From positions 1-10,844 of the forward strand of contig CANQMG010000049.1 of NCBI GenBank assembly GCA_947624925.1: a stretch of DNA of 10,844 nucleotides, written 5' to 3'. Each line of letters opens with the position of its first letter. Within the stretch, counting starts at the first letter, position 1. Below the pieces are notes generated by a model, which saw only the letters and a program-made list of their open reading frames with translations, did no database searches and had not been told where the DNA came from. This DNA is from an uncultured Clostridia bacterium. Its GTDB lineage: Bacteria > Bacillota > Clostridia > TANB77 > CAG-508. Shown here one piece after another: positions 1-6,957 of this stretch. A program made the position numbers and the translations under genes.

Positions 1-1
1 T

Positions 2-2593
2 GTTTTACATGATGGCCCTCCATATGCTAATGGAGAAATTCATATAGGTCATGCTTTAAATAAAATATTAAAAGATGCTATAGTAAGGTATAAAAACTTA
101 AGAGGATATTATACACCATATATTCCAGGTTTCGATACTCATGGTATGCCTACAGAAAATAAAGCAATAACTTCATTAGGATTAAATAGAGATGAAATTC
201 CAGTTAGTAATTTTAGAGATACTTGTAAAAAATTTAATCAAGATTATATAAAAAAGCAAACAGAAGGATTTAAAAGATTAGGTGTTCTAGGAGATTGGGA
301 TAATCCATATATTACTTATCAACCAGAAGTTGAAGCAAAGCAAATAGGTGTATTTGCAGATATGTATAAAAAAGGGTATATATATAAAGGGTTAAAACCT
401 GTATATTGGTGTACAGATTGTGAAACAGCATTAGCAGAGGCAGAAATAGAATATAAGGATGTTCATAATACATCAGCATATGTAAAGTTTCCTGTTGTTG
501 ATTCAAAAGGTTTATTTGATAAAGAAAATACATTTGTTATAATATGGACTACTACACCATGGACATTACCAGGAAATATGGGAATTACGATAGATCCTGA
601 ATATGAATATTCAATTGTAGAATATGAAAATGAAAAATATATAATGGCTAAAGAACTTGTTCCTAAAGTTATGGAAATGGCTAAAAAAGATGGTTATAAA
701 ATATTAAAAACTTTTAAAGGAAATGAATTAAATGGAGTTCTTTGTAAACATCCATTTTTAGACAGAACTTCTAGAGTTGTTATGGGTAGTGATGATACAG
801 TTGCAGTAGAATTAGAAACAGGAACTGGTGCAGTTCATACTGCCCCTGGATATGGTAAAGAAGATTATTTATGTGGCTTGAAAAATGGATTAGAAATAGT
901 AGTTACAGTAAATGAAAAAGGATATCAAACAGAAGGAGCAGGACCTTTTGAAGGAATGTTTTATGCTAAATCTGATAAAGCCATAATAGAATGGTTAGAG
1001 GAACATGGATTATTATTCTATAAACAAGAATTAATGCACTCATATCCACATTGTTGGAGATGCAAAAAGCCTGTAATATATCGTGCTACAAATCAATGGT
1101 TTGCATCAGTAGATGGCTTTAGAAAACAAACATTAGAGGCAATAAAAAGTGTAAAATGGATACCAGCTTGGGGAGAAGAAAGAATAACAAAAATGGTAGA
1201 AGATAGAAATGATTGGTGTATTTCTAGACAACGTAGCTGGGGAGTTCCAATACCAATTTTCTATTGTAGCCAATGTGGAAAAGAATATGTAACAGAAGAA
1301 AGCTTAGAAAAAGTCCAAAAAATTTTTAAAGAAAAAGGCTCAAATGCATGGTTTGATTTATCAGAAGAAGAATTAATGCCAGAAGGATGTAAATGCCCAG
1401 AATGTGGAAGTACACATTTTAAAAAGGAAACAGATATAATGGATGTTTGGTTTGACTCAGGGTCTACTCATGAATCTGTTGTTGCAGAGCGTGGACTTCC
1501 AGAAGCAAATTTATATTTAGAAGGTAGCGATCAATATAGAGGATGGTTCCAGTCATCACTTTTAACTTCTGTTGCAACTAAAGGAAAAGCACCATATAAA
1601 GAAGTATTAACACATGGATATACAGTAGATGAGCAAGGAAGAAAGATGTCTAAATCTATAGGAAATGTAATTGCGCCTCAAACATTGATAAATGAATTTG
1701 GTGCAGATATATTAAGATTATGGGTTTTATCATCTGATTATAAATCAGATGTAAGTATATCAAAAGGAATTATGAAACAAGTTGCAGAAGTTTATAGGAA
1801 AATAAGAAATACAGCAAGATATATTCTTGGAAACATAAGTGATTTTAATGTTGAAAATAAGGTTAGTTATGAACAATTAGAAGAAATTGACAAATTTGCT
1901 TTAATGAGATTAAATAAATTAATAAAGGAATGTACAAAAGCATTTGATGAATATGATTTTAATAAAGCATATCAAGCAATAAATACATTTTGTGTAGTAG
2001 ATATGAGCAATTTTTATTTAGATATTATAAAAGATAGACTATATACTGCTAAGAAAGATAGTATAAAAAGAAGAGCAGCTCAAAGCACAATGTATGAAAT
2101 ATTAAGTGCTTTAGTTAGAATAATAGCCCCTATGACATGTTTTACTGCAGAAGAAATCTGGAAGTATATGCCACACGTAGCTGGTGAGAATACACAAAGT
2201 GTTATGCTAGAAAGTTGGCCAGTAGAAAATGAAAAATATGAAAATAAAGAGCTAGAAGAAAAGTGGAATAGAATAATAAAAATTAAAGATGAAGTTTCTA
2301 AAAGCCTAGAAATTGCAAGAGAAAATAAAGTAATTGGTCATTCATTGAATGCAAAAGTAATTATAAATGCAAGTGATGATGATTATAATTTCTTAAAAGA
2401 CAAAGAAGAATTACTAGCTACTGTGTTTATTGTATCTAAGGTTGTTATAGTAAAAGGTAAAGAAAATACAACAGTAGATGTTCAAATGGCAGATGGAAAA
2501 AAATGTGAAAGATGTTGGATATATTCTGAAACAGTTGGAGAAGATAAAGATAATCCTACAATATGTCATAAGTGTAGTGAAGCACTAAAATAA
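2..2593 (+). CDS. ileS: Isoleucyl-tRNA synthetase, 5' end cut by window edge
   Basis: Class I aminoacyl-tRNA synthetase that charges tRNA-Ile with isoleucine in the cytoplasm. The frame is open from base 2, so the gene begins before the window; 863 residues are visible and roughly 50 N-terminal ones are missing. An internal ATG at 146 is not the real start, because the HIGH signature (41-52, within PPYANGEIHIGH) lies upstream of it in the same frame. Other landmarks are the CP1 editing-domain motif TTTPWTLPGN (548-577) and GTGAVHTAPGYGKEDY (about 820-868), the KMSKS loop (1643-1657), and a C-terminal zinc-binding module with Cys codons at 2504, 2513, 2564 and 2573. The C-terminal zinc module points to the common bacterial type-1 enzyme. 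Extra CxxC pairs occur in the middle of the protein, as is usual for the family. A T-box leader would lie outside the window and cannot be assessed. No frameshift is seen. Confidence 0.97.
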   Translation, partial: VLHDGPPYANGEIHIGHALNKILKDAIVRYKNLRGYYTPYIPGFDTHGMPTENKAITSLGLNRDEIPVSNFRDTCKKFNQDYIKKQTEGFKRLGVLGDWDNPYITYQPEVEAKQIGVFADMYKKGYIYKGLKPVYWCTDCETALAEAEIEYKDVHNTSAYVKFPVVDSKGLFDKENTFVIIWTTTPWTLPGNMGITIDPEYEYSIVEYENEKYIMAKELVPKVMEMAKKDGYKILKTFKGNELNGVLCKHPFLDRTSRVVMGSDDTVAVELETGTGAVHTAPGYGKEDYLCGLKNGLEIVVTVNEKGYQTEGAGPFEGMFYAKSDKAIIEWLEEHGLLFYKQELMHSYPHCWRCKKPVIYRATNQWFASVDGFRKQTLEAIKSVKWIPAWGEERITKMVEDRNDWCISRQRSWGVPIPIFYCSQCGKEYVTEESLEKVQKIFKEKGSNAWFDLSEEELMPEGCKCPECGSTHFKKETDIMDVWFDSGSTHESVVAERGLPEANLYLEGSDQYRGWFQSSLLTSVATKGKAPYKEVLTHGYTVDEQGRKMSKSIGNVIAPQTLINEFGADILRLWVLSSDYKSDVSISKGIMKQVAEVYRKIRNTARYILGNISDFNVENKVSYEQLEEIDKFALMRLNKLIKECTKAFDEYDFNKAYQAINTFCVVDMSNFYLDIIKDRLYTAKKDSIKRRAAQSTMYEILSALVRIIAPMTCFTAEEIWKYMPHVAGENTQSVMLESWPVENEKYENKELEEKWNRIIKIKDEVSKSLEIARENKVIGHSLNAKVIINASDDDYNFLKDKEELLATVFIVSKVVIVKGKENTTVDVQMADGKKCERCWIYSETVGEDKDNPTICHKCSEALK

Positions 2594-2619
2594 ATTATTA
2601 ATTAGAAAGGGAAAATGAA

Positions 2620-3906
2620 GTGTTTACACAAATATTAGTATTAGTAATATTAGTTATGCTAAATGCATTTTTTGCAGCTGCTGAAATGGCATTTATATCA
2701 TTAAATGATGCAAAAATTGAAAAACAAGCTAAGGAAGGAAATAAGAAAGCAAAACAAATACACAAAATGTTAAAAGAGCCAAGTAGGTTTTTAGCAACAA
2801 TTCAAATAGGAATTACGTTAGCAGGCTTTTTATCTAGTGCATTCGCATCTGAATCATTTGCTGATGATTTAGCACCTGTTTTGAATAATTTAATTCCAAT
2901 AGGTTTGTCTGTATGGAAAAGCATTTCTATTGTAATTATTACAATGATTTTATCATACTTTACTTTAGTTTTTGGAGAACTAGTACCTAAAAGATTGGCA
3001 ATGAAAAACTATGAAAAGATAGCATATGCAAGTGTTAGTGTTATAAGATTTATATCAATAATAACATCACCATTTGTTAAATTTCTAACATTATCTACAA
3101 ATTTTGTGTCTAAATTATTTGGTGTTTCTGCAGAAGATGAAGAAACAGTAACCGAAGAAGAAATTAGAATGATGGTAGATGTAAGTGGAGAAAAAGGTAT
3201 AATTGAAGAAGAAGAAAAAGAATTAATAAATAATGTATTTGAATTTAATGATAAAGTTGTGTCAGAAATAATGGTACACAGAATGGATATATTTGCTGTA
3301 GATATAAAACAAAGCATATTTGAAGTTTTAAATGAAATAGATGAATATAAATACAGTAGAATACCTGTGTATGATGAAAATATAGATGAAATAAAAGGTA
3401 TATTATTTATAAAAGATGTACTTAAATATCTAAAAAATAAGAAAGATGTAAAAATTAAAACTGTTATGAGAGATGCTTTCTTCGTATCTGAAAATAAACC
3501 TATAAATGAATTATTTAAAGAATTGCAAAGAAATAAAAAGCAAATGGCAATTGTAGTTGATGAATACGGAGGTACTGCTGGAATTGTAACAATGGAAGAT
3601 ATATTAGAAGAGCTTGTTGGAAATATTTTTGATGAATATGATGAAATTGAAACAGAGTATGAAAAAATAGATGATAATACATTTATAATAAATGGAAATG
3701 TTTCAATGCATGAGCTAAAAAAGATTTTACAAGTAGATTTTCCAGAGGGCGATTATGATACCTTGTCTGGTTATTTAATAGAACTAATGGGTAGAATACC
3801 ACTAGACGATGAAAAACCAGTAATTGAAACAGAAAAGGTAACTTATAAAATAGAAGAATATGAAGATAAAAGAATAATAAAAGTAAAAGCGTGTAAAAAT
3901 ATATAA
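2620..3906 (+). CDS. CNNM/CBS/CorC (HlyC family) membrane protein, putative Mg2+/cation transporter
   Basis: 428-aa membrane protein of the hemolysin-C/CorC/CNNM family. Members are linked to Mg2+ or other cation efflux and homeostasis; the hemolysin name is historical. The start is GTG at 2620, 8 bases after GAAAGGG (2605-2611); the nearby ATG at 2615 is in another frame and quickly hits a stop. Residues 1 to about 175 form the DUF21/CNNM membrane domain, with an opening hydrophobic helix, AEMAFISLN (21-29) and GELVPKRLAMKNYEKIA after the third helix. Next come an acidic linker (EEEIRMMVDVSGEKG), a CBS pair (about residues 205-335, including VDEYGGTAGIVTMEDILEE) and a C-terminal CorC_HlyC domain (about 345-425). 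It follows ileS by 26 bases, probably in the same transcript, and ends just before a hairpin. Family assignment is secure; the transported ion is inference. Confidence 0.93.
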   Translation: MFTQILVLVILVMLNAFFAAAEMAFISLNDAKIEKQAKEGNKKAKQIHKMLKEPSRFLATIQIGITLAGFLSSAFASESFADDLAPVLNNLIPIGLSVWKSISIVIITMILSYFTLVFGELVPKRLAMKNYEKIAYASVSVIRFISIITSPFVKFLTLSTNFVSKLFGVSAEDEETVTEEEIRMMVDVSGEKGIIEEEEKELINNVFEFNDKVVSEIMVHRMDIFAVDIKQSIFEVLNEIDEYKYSRIPVYDENIDEIKGILFIKDVLKYLKNKKDVKIKTVMRDAFFVSENKPINELFKELQRNKKQMAIVVDEYGGTAGIVTMEDILEELVGNIFDEYDEIETEYEKIDDNTFIINGNVSMHELKKILQVDFPEGDYDTLSGYLIELMGRIPLDDEKPVIETEKVTYKIEEYEDKRIIKVKACKNI

Positions 3907-3911
3907 AAACT

Positions 3912-3938
3912 TACCCAGACTTTTAAATAGTCTGGGTA
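3912..3938. terminator. Convergent, probably bidirectional hairpin terminator
   Basis: Perfect 9-bp stem TACCCAGAC (3912-3920) / GTCTGGGTA (3930-3938) with a 9-base loop. It lies between the stop of the CorC-family gene (3906, + strand) and the stop of the small membrane protein gene (3945, - strand). Read on the minus strand, the stem is followed at once by AGTTTTTAT, a good T-tract. On the plus strand the T-run (3946-3954) starts some 8 bases after the stem. It therefore looks best as the terminator of the minus-strand genes while serving both directions. Confidence 0.85.
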
Positions 3939-3944
3939 TTAATG

Positions 3945-4172
3945 TTATTTTTTTAATTTATTGCTAAGTATATATTCATATAAAATACTTTCTATAAGTG
4001 AGATAATTATAAAGAAAAATGATTCATAAGATATGTTTTCATAAAATAAAGAAAATAAATTAATAATAGTCTTGTTTTCCAAATTTAAAATGTTAGTTAA
4101 TATATTACAAATTACAATATTAATAATAATAAAAATTATTATAACTATATATTCTTTTTTATTATACATCAT
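3945..4172 (-). CDS. Small two-helix membrane protein, unknown function
   Basis: 75-aa (or 74-aa) protein not recognised from any family. It has a short charged start (MMYNKKEY), a first hydrophobic helix (about residues 8-27, Ile-rich), a polar stretch with NLENKT and ENISYES, a second hydrophobic helix (about 52-70) and a basic end (NKLKK). A small inner-membrane protein is likely, but topology and function are unknown. On the minus strand GAGAGG lies 2 bases before the first ATG and 5 before the second (4167-4169), so the second ATG may be the true start. The gene begins 12 bases after the stop of the 69-aa gene, which implies one transcript, and ends at the hairpin 3912-3938. G+C is about 14% (29 of 210 bases at 3961-4170 by hand count), far below the neighbouring core genes. 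Confidence 0.7.
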   Translation of the reverse strand: MMYNKKEYIVIIIFIIINIVICNILTNILNLENKTIINLFSLFYENISYESFFFIIISLIESILYEYILSNKLKK

Positions 4173-4184
4173 AACCTCTCTTTT

Positions 4185-4394
4185 CTATTGTTTGCCATTG
4201 ATATTTTCTTCATATATTTTTTGTTCAAAACTATCTATAAATTTTTCCCAATTTTTATAATTAACTTTTTTATCATAAAAAAAAGAAAGTAATTTTAGTC
4301 TTTCGTTTCTATATTTATTCATTTCATTTTTTGTTGCATTGAATAATCGATTGCTTCTTTCTAATAATTTTAAACGTGTACAATCAATGTCCAT
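4185..4394 (-). CDS. Small soluble charged protein, unknown function
   Basis: 69-aa protein, family not recognised. It is rich in Lys, Arg, Glu and Asn with likely helical segments (residues 6-36 and 46-64), one Cys (residue 5) and one Trp (in NWEKF), and has no signal peptide or membrane helix. The start at 4394 is supported by an A-rich GGGGG ribosome binding site (about 4405-4409), roughly 9-10 bases upstream on the minus strand. The stop is TAG (4185-4187). It is the first gene of a two-gene minus-strand unit with the small membrane protein and is divergent from the XRE regulator gene. A minus-strand promoter candidate lies at 4429-4458. The good binding site and tight spacing argue for a real gene; conservation could not be tested. 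Possible roles such as a regulated small-peptide or toxin/immunity module are speculation. Confidence 0.65.
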   Translation of the reverse strand: MDIDCTRLKLLERSNRLFNATKNEMNKYRNERLKLLSFFYDKKVNYKNWEKFIDSFEQKIYEENINGKQ

Positions 4395-4428
4395 TAATAT
4401 TATCCCCCTTTTTCTTTAGAATAATTAA

Positions 4429-4458
4429 ATTATATGAAATTTAAAGTATAGGTAACAA
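4429..4458 (-). promoter_or_regulatory. Candidate sigma-A promoter for the two small minus-strand genes
   Basis: Read on the minus strand: TTGTTA (4458-4453, 4 of 6 to TTGACA), 18-base spacer, then a perfect TATAAT (4434-4429). Transcription would begin near 4422, just upstream of the G-rich ribosome binding site of the 69-aa gene. AT-rich DNA gives chance matches, so confidence is moderate. Confidence 0.5.
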
Positions 4459-4512
4459 CTATATGTAAATTTTAACTAATAATATCATAAGAAAACAGAA
4501 AAATCAACAAAA

Positions 4513-4542
4513 TTATACAATTATTTTTAAAAAATTGTATAA
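4513..4542. promoter_or_regulatory. Inverted repeat, candidate operator for the XRE regulator
   Basis: Perfect 10-bp inverted repeat TTATACAATT (4513-4522) / AATTGTATAA (4533-4542) separated by 10 bases, so equivalent positions in the arms are 20 bases, about two helical turns, apart. It lies in the divergent gap between the 69-aa gene and the XRE gene. Its arms contain the pentamer ATACA/TGTAT also found in the palindrome at 4568-4580. No gene ends here and no T-tract follows, so a terminator is unlikely. Confidence 0.45.
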
Positions 4543-4567
4543 AAAGACATAAAATAATTTCTAGTGA

Positions 4568-4580
4568 ATACATTGTGTAT
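4568..4580. promoter_or_regulatory. Short palindrome overlapping the XRE gene promoter, candidate operator
   Basis: ATACA-TTG-TGTAT, a perfect 5-bp inverted repeat around a 3-base centre. It covers the region where the -35 box for the plus-strand gene would lie, upstream of TATAAT at 4599-4604. The half-site matches that of the larger inverted repeat at 4513-4542. Compact palindromes of this kind are typical binding sites of XRE/Cro-type dimers, so autoregulation is a reasonable inference. Confidence 0.45.
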
Positions 4581-4604
4581 ATTTTTAGCTCTATAAAATA
4601 TAAT
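4576..4604 (+). promoter_or_regulatory. Candidate promoter of the XRE regulator gene
   Basis: A perfect -10 box TATAAT lies at 4599-4604, about 36 bases before the ATG. The -35 is weak: TGTATA at 4576-4581 gives a 17-base spacer, while the better-looking TTGTGT at 4573-4578 would need 20. The candidate -35 overlaps the palindrome at 4568-4580, which would suit repression. Confidence 0.4.
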
Positions 4605-4639
4605 AAAAATATACTAACAGTAAAAGGGAGCTGAAAAAA

Positions 4640-4978
4640 ATGGATAATGTTGATAATAATGAAATTAATAAATCAATTGGTAAGATTATACAAAAATATA
4701 GATTAAAGATGGGATTAACACAAGAAACTGTTGCAGAAAAACTATCAAAATCTTCTAAAACTATTTCACAGATTGAAACAGGTAAAAACGGAACAAGTAA
4801 GAAAACTGATGTAGATTTTATGAATTTATTAGAAATAGCTCCTAATGAATTATACAAAGAATTTATAACCAACAAAAATATAATAAGAAAAATTGAGTTA
4901 TTTGATGAAATAGATAATTTAAATTCAAATCAAATTGATGCAATAGAAAAATTTATAGATATAATAAAAAATCTTTAA
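4640..4978 (+). CDS. XRE-family (Cro/CI-type) helix-turn-helix transcriptional regulator
   Basis: 112-aa DNA-binding protein. Residues 12 to about 70 form an HTH_3/XRE domain: IGKIIQKYRLKMGLTQ, then helix 2 LTQETVAEKL (26-35) and recognition helix SSKTISQIETG (38-48), as in Cro/CI and SinR-like repressors. The C-terminal part (about 84-112, FDEIDNLNSNQIDAIEKF) is a short amphipathic helical segment that could mediate dimerisation. There is no ligand-binding or peptidase domain. The start is supported by GGGAG (4626-4630), 9 bases upstream. The gene is divergent from the two small minus-strand genes and ends just before a strong hairpin. It most likely controls itself and the divergent pair through the palindromes in the shared gap; this is inferred from context. 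Confidence 0.9.
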   Translation: MDNVDNNEINKSIGKIIQKYRLKMGLTQETVAEKLSKSSKTISQIETGKNGTSKKTDVDFMNLLEIAPNELYKEFITNKNIIRKIELFDEIDNLNSNQIDAIEKFIDIIKNL

Positions 4979-4988
4979 TTAATATAAG

Positions 4989-5020
4989 ACCCAGATTGTT
5001 AAACTTTCTACAATCTGGGT
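4989..5020 (+). terminator. Rho-independent terminator of the XRE gene
   Basis: Perfect 11-bp stem ACCCAGATTGT (4989-4999) / ACAATCTGGGT (5010-5020) with a 10-base loop, followed by TAAGTTTTATTTA. It begins 11 bases after the XRE stop codon. The outer stem and the downstream bases resemble the minus-strand reading of the hairpin at 3912-3938. Confidence 0.9.
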
Positions 5021-5073
5021 TAAGTTTTATTTATGATTATTTTTGAAAAATTGCCTAAAATTAACAAAATCTA

Positions 5074-5102
5074 TTGACAAATTAATAAAAATAGTGTAAA
5101 GT
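5074..5102 (+). promoter_or_regulatory. Sigma-A promoter of the ylxM-ffh-rplS operon
   Basis: A perfect -35 box TTGACA (5074-5079), 17-base spacer, then TAAAGT (5097-5102, 4 of 6 to TATAAT). It lies about 30 bases before the ylxM start and just after the XRE terminator, with a TTTT run between. This is the only strong promoter seen ahead of the seven-gene translation operon. Confidence 0.7.
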
Positions 5103-5134
5103 ATATTAGCATTACACATTAAAAGAGGTTATAT

Positions 5135-5482
5135 ATGGAAAGAAAAGTTGAAATAAGTATTCTTTGCCAAATTTATGGTAAACTTTTAACTGAAAAACAA
5201 TATAATTTCATAGATGACTATTATAACAATGATTTATCTTTATCTGAAATTGCTGAAAATTACAATATAACTAGGCAAGCAGTTAGGGATAATATTAAAA
5301 AGGGGGAAAATAAACTTTTCGAATATGAGGAAAAGCTAGGAATTATGAAAACGACAACAAAACAAGAAAAAAAGATAGTAAAAATATTATCTGAACTTAC
5401 TAAAATTCAAACTAAATATACAGATGAGCAAATAGCCACAATATTAGAAAATGTTAAAAAAGAACTAAATGGATTAGTTTAA
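5135..5482 (+). CDS. ylxM: YlxM-type helix-turn-helix protein (UPF0122), SRP-associated
   Basis: 115-aa protein of the YlxM/p13 family, encoded directly upstream of ffh in most Firmicutes and linked to SRP function. Streptococcal YlxM is reported to bind Ffh and scRNA. The N-terminal half resembles sigma-factor region 4: LTEKQYNFIDDYY (18-30) followed by the HTH LSLSEIAENYNITRQAVRD (34-52). The C-terminal half is helical and charged. The start is ATG 5135 with AGAGG (5124-5128) 6 bases upstream. ffh follows after 33 bases in the same operon. Length and the EIAENYNITRQAVRD signature fit the family well. Its role here is inferred from family and position. Confidence 0.93.
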   Translation: MERKVEISILCQIYGKLLTEKQYNFIDDYYNNDLSLSEIAENYNITRQAVRDNIKKGENKLFEYEEKLGIMKTTTKQEKKIVKILSELTKIQTKYTDEQIATILENVKKELNGLV

Positions 5483-5515
5483 TGAAATCCTTTAATGGAA
5501 AGGAATGATAACTAA

Positions 5516-6868
5516 ATGGCATTTGAGGGATTATCTTCAAGATTACAAGAAATTACAAGAAAACTTAAGGGTAAAGCAAGAATTACTGAAACAGATTTAA
5601 AAGAAATGCTAAGAGAAGTAAAATTAGCTTTACTAGAAGCTGATGTAAACTACAAAATAGTAAAAGATTTTATAAGTTCTGTGCAAGAAAAAGCTTTAGG
5701 TCAGAATGTTTTAAAATCTTTAACACCTGGACAACAGGTAATTAAAGTAGTAAAGGATGAGCTAGTAGAATTACTAGGAGGAACAGAAAGTAAAATAAAT
5801 TTTACACCAAATCCTCCAACAATAATAATGTTAATAGGACTTCAAGGATCTGGTAAAACTACAACTGCTGGAAAACTTGCCAATCTTTTAAGAAAACAAG
5901 GTAAAAAGCCAATGTTAGTAGCGTGTGATGTATATAGGCCTGCTGCTATAAAACAATTACAAGTTGTAGGTGCACAATTAAATATTCCAGTATACAGTAA
6001 TGAAGATACTAAAGATGTTGTTAAAATTGCAAGGCAAGCTATGAGTGTAGCTATGTCGAAGTTAAATGATGTAATTATTTTAGATACTGCCGGAAGATTA
6101 CATATAGATGAAGAACTTATGCAAGAATTAAAAAATTTGAAAAGTAATATTAAACCACATGAGATTCTTTTGGTAGTAGATAGTATGACAGGTCAAGATG
6201 CAGTAAATGTTGCATCAAATTTTAATGAAGTAGTAGGAATTGATGGAGTTATACTTACGAAATTAGATGGTGATACTCGTGGTGGTGCTGCTTTATCAGT
6301 AAAAAAAGTAACTCAAAGACCAATAAAATTTGCTGCTACTGGTGAAAAATTAAGTGATATAGAAGTATTTCATCCGGAGAGAATGGCATCAAGAATATTA
6401 GGAATGGGAGATATACTTTCTGTAATAGAAAAAGCAGAAGAATCATTTAATGAAGAAGAAGCTCTTAAACTTGAACAAAAACTTAAAAAGCAGGAATTTG
6501 ATTTAGATGATTATCTAGCACAATTAAGACAAGTAAAAAAAATGGGGTCATTTTCTTCATTATTAAAAATGATACCAGGTATGAATCAATTAAAAGATGT
6601 TAAAGTAGATGATAAAGAATTTACAAAAATAGAGGCTATGATATGTTCTATGACAAAAAAAGAAAAGAGAAATACTGCTATTTTAAATGCTAGTAGAAGA
6701 CAAAGAATAGCTAAAGGCTCTGGAACCACAGTACAAGATATAAATAAATTTATCAAGTCATTTGAATTAACTCAAAAAATGGTGAAAAAAATGAAAAACA
6801 ATAAAGGTGGTTTCAATAAAATGCTAAAGGGAATGGACATTAATAGTTTAAAGAATATGTATAAATAA
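5516..6868 (+). CDS. ffh: Signal recognition particle GTPase Ffh (SRP54)
   Basis: 450-aa protein subunit of the signal recognition particle. With the 4.5S/scRNA it binds signal sequences of nascent membrane and secreted proteins and docks with FtsY at the membrane. It has an N domain (1 to about 95) and an NG GTPase domain with P-loop GLQGSGKT (108-115), DVYRPAAIKQLQ, DTAGR (190-194) and TKLDGDTRGG (248-257). A linker GEKLSDIEVFHPERMASRILGMGD leads to a Met-rich M domain (about 305-450) with GSFSSLLKMIPGM and the RNA-binding stretch NASRRQRIAKGSG. The start ATG at 5516 lies 11 bases after AAGGA (5500-5504), a slightly long spacing; the ATG at 5505 is out of frame. Length is normal. The following gap (6869-6957) holds a weak inverted repeat but no obvious terminator. 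Confidence 0.98.
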   Translation: MAFEGLSSRLQEITRKLKGKARITETDLKEMLREVKLALLEADVNYKIVKDFISSVQEKALGQNVLKSLTPGQQVIKVVKDELVELLGGTESKINFTPNPPTIIMLIGLQGSGKTTTAGKLANLLRKQGKKPMLVACDVYRPAAIKQLQVVGAQLNIPVYSNEDTKDVVKIARQAMSVAMSKLNDVIILDTAGRLHIDEELMQELKNLKSNIKPHEILLVVDSMTGQDAVNVASNFNEVVGIDGVILTKLDGDTRGGAALSVKKVTQRPIKFAATGEKLSDIEVFHPERMASRILGMGDILSVIEKAEESFNEEEALKLEQKLKKQEFDLDDYLAQLRQVKKMGSFSSLLKMIPGMNQLKDVKVDDKEFTKIEAMICSMTKKEKRNTAILNASRRQRIAKGSGTTVQDINKFIKSFELTQKMVKKMKNNKGGFNKMLKGMDINSLKNMYK

Positions 6869-6892
6869 GTTATTAAGTTTTATAAATATATA

Positions 6893-6922
6893 TTTGGTTT
6901 TATAAAATAATCAAAAACCAAA
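6893..6922 (+). repeat. Weak inverted repeat in the ffh-rpsP gap
   Basis: TTTGGTTTT (6893-6901) pairs perfectly with AAAACCAAA (6914-6922) around a 12-base AT-rich loop. No T-run follows on the plus strand, so it does not look like a normal terminator. It sits some 20 bases before the rpsP ribosome binding site and could be an mRNA processing or stability element. It could also be chance in AT-rich DNA. Confidence 0.35.
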
Positions 6923-6957
6923 CTCTATAACTAAAAATATTTAGGAGGTGAAAGCAA

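Noticed and set aside
312..533. Minus-strand open frame of 73 codons inside ileS
   Set aside because: Lies wholly within the well-supported ileS gene; its Leu/Tyr/His-rich product reflects antisense reading of AT-rich codons.
3009..3317. Minus-strand open frame of 102 codons inside the CorC-family gene
   Set aside because: The Ser/Ile/Thr-rich product is the usual antisense shadow of Glu/Asp/Lys-rich coding sequence.
4072..4260. Plus-strand open frame of 62 codons over the two small minus-strand genes
   Set aside because: No ribosome binding site was seen, and it overlaps two minus-strand genes that have good ones. Its hydrophobic Ile/Phe make-up follows from the AT-rich complement.
4591..4875. 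Minus-strand open frame of 94 codons over the XRE gene
   Set aside because: Antisense to a clear helix-turn-helix gene and overlapping its promoter region.
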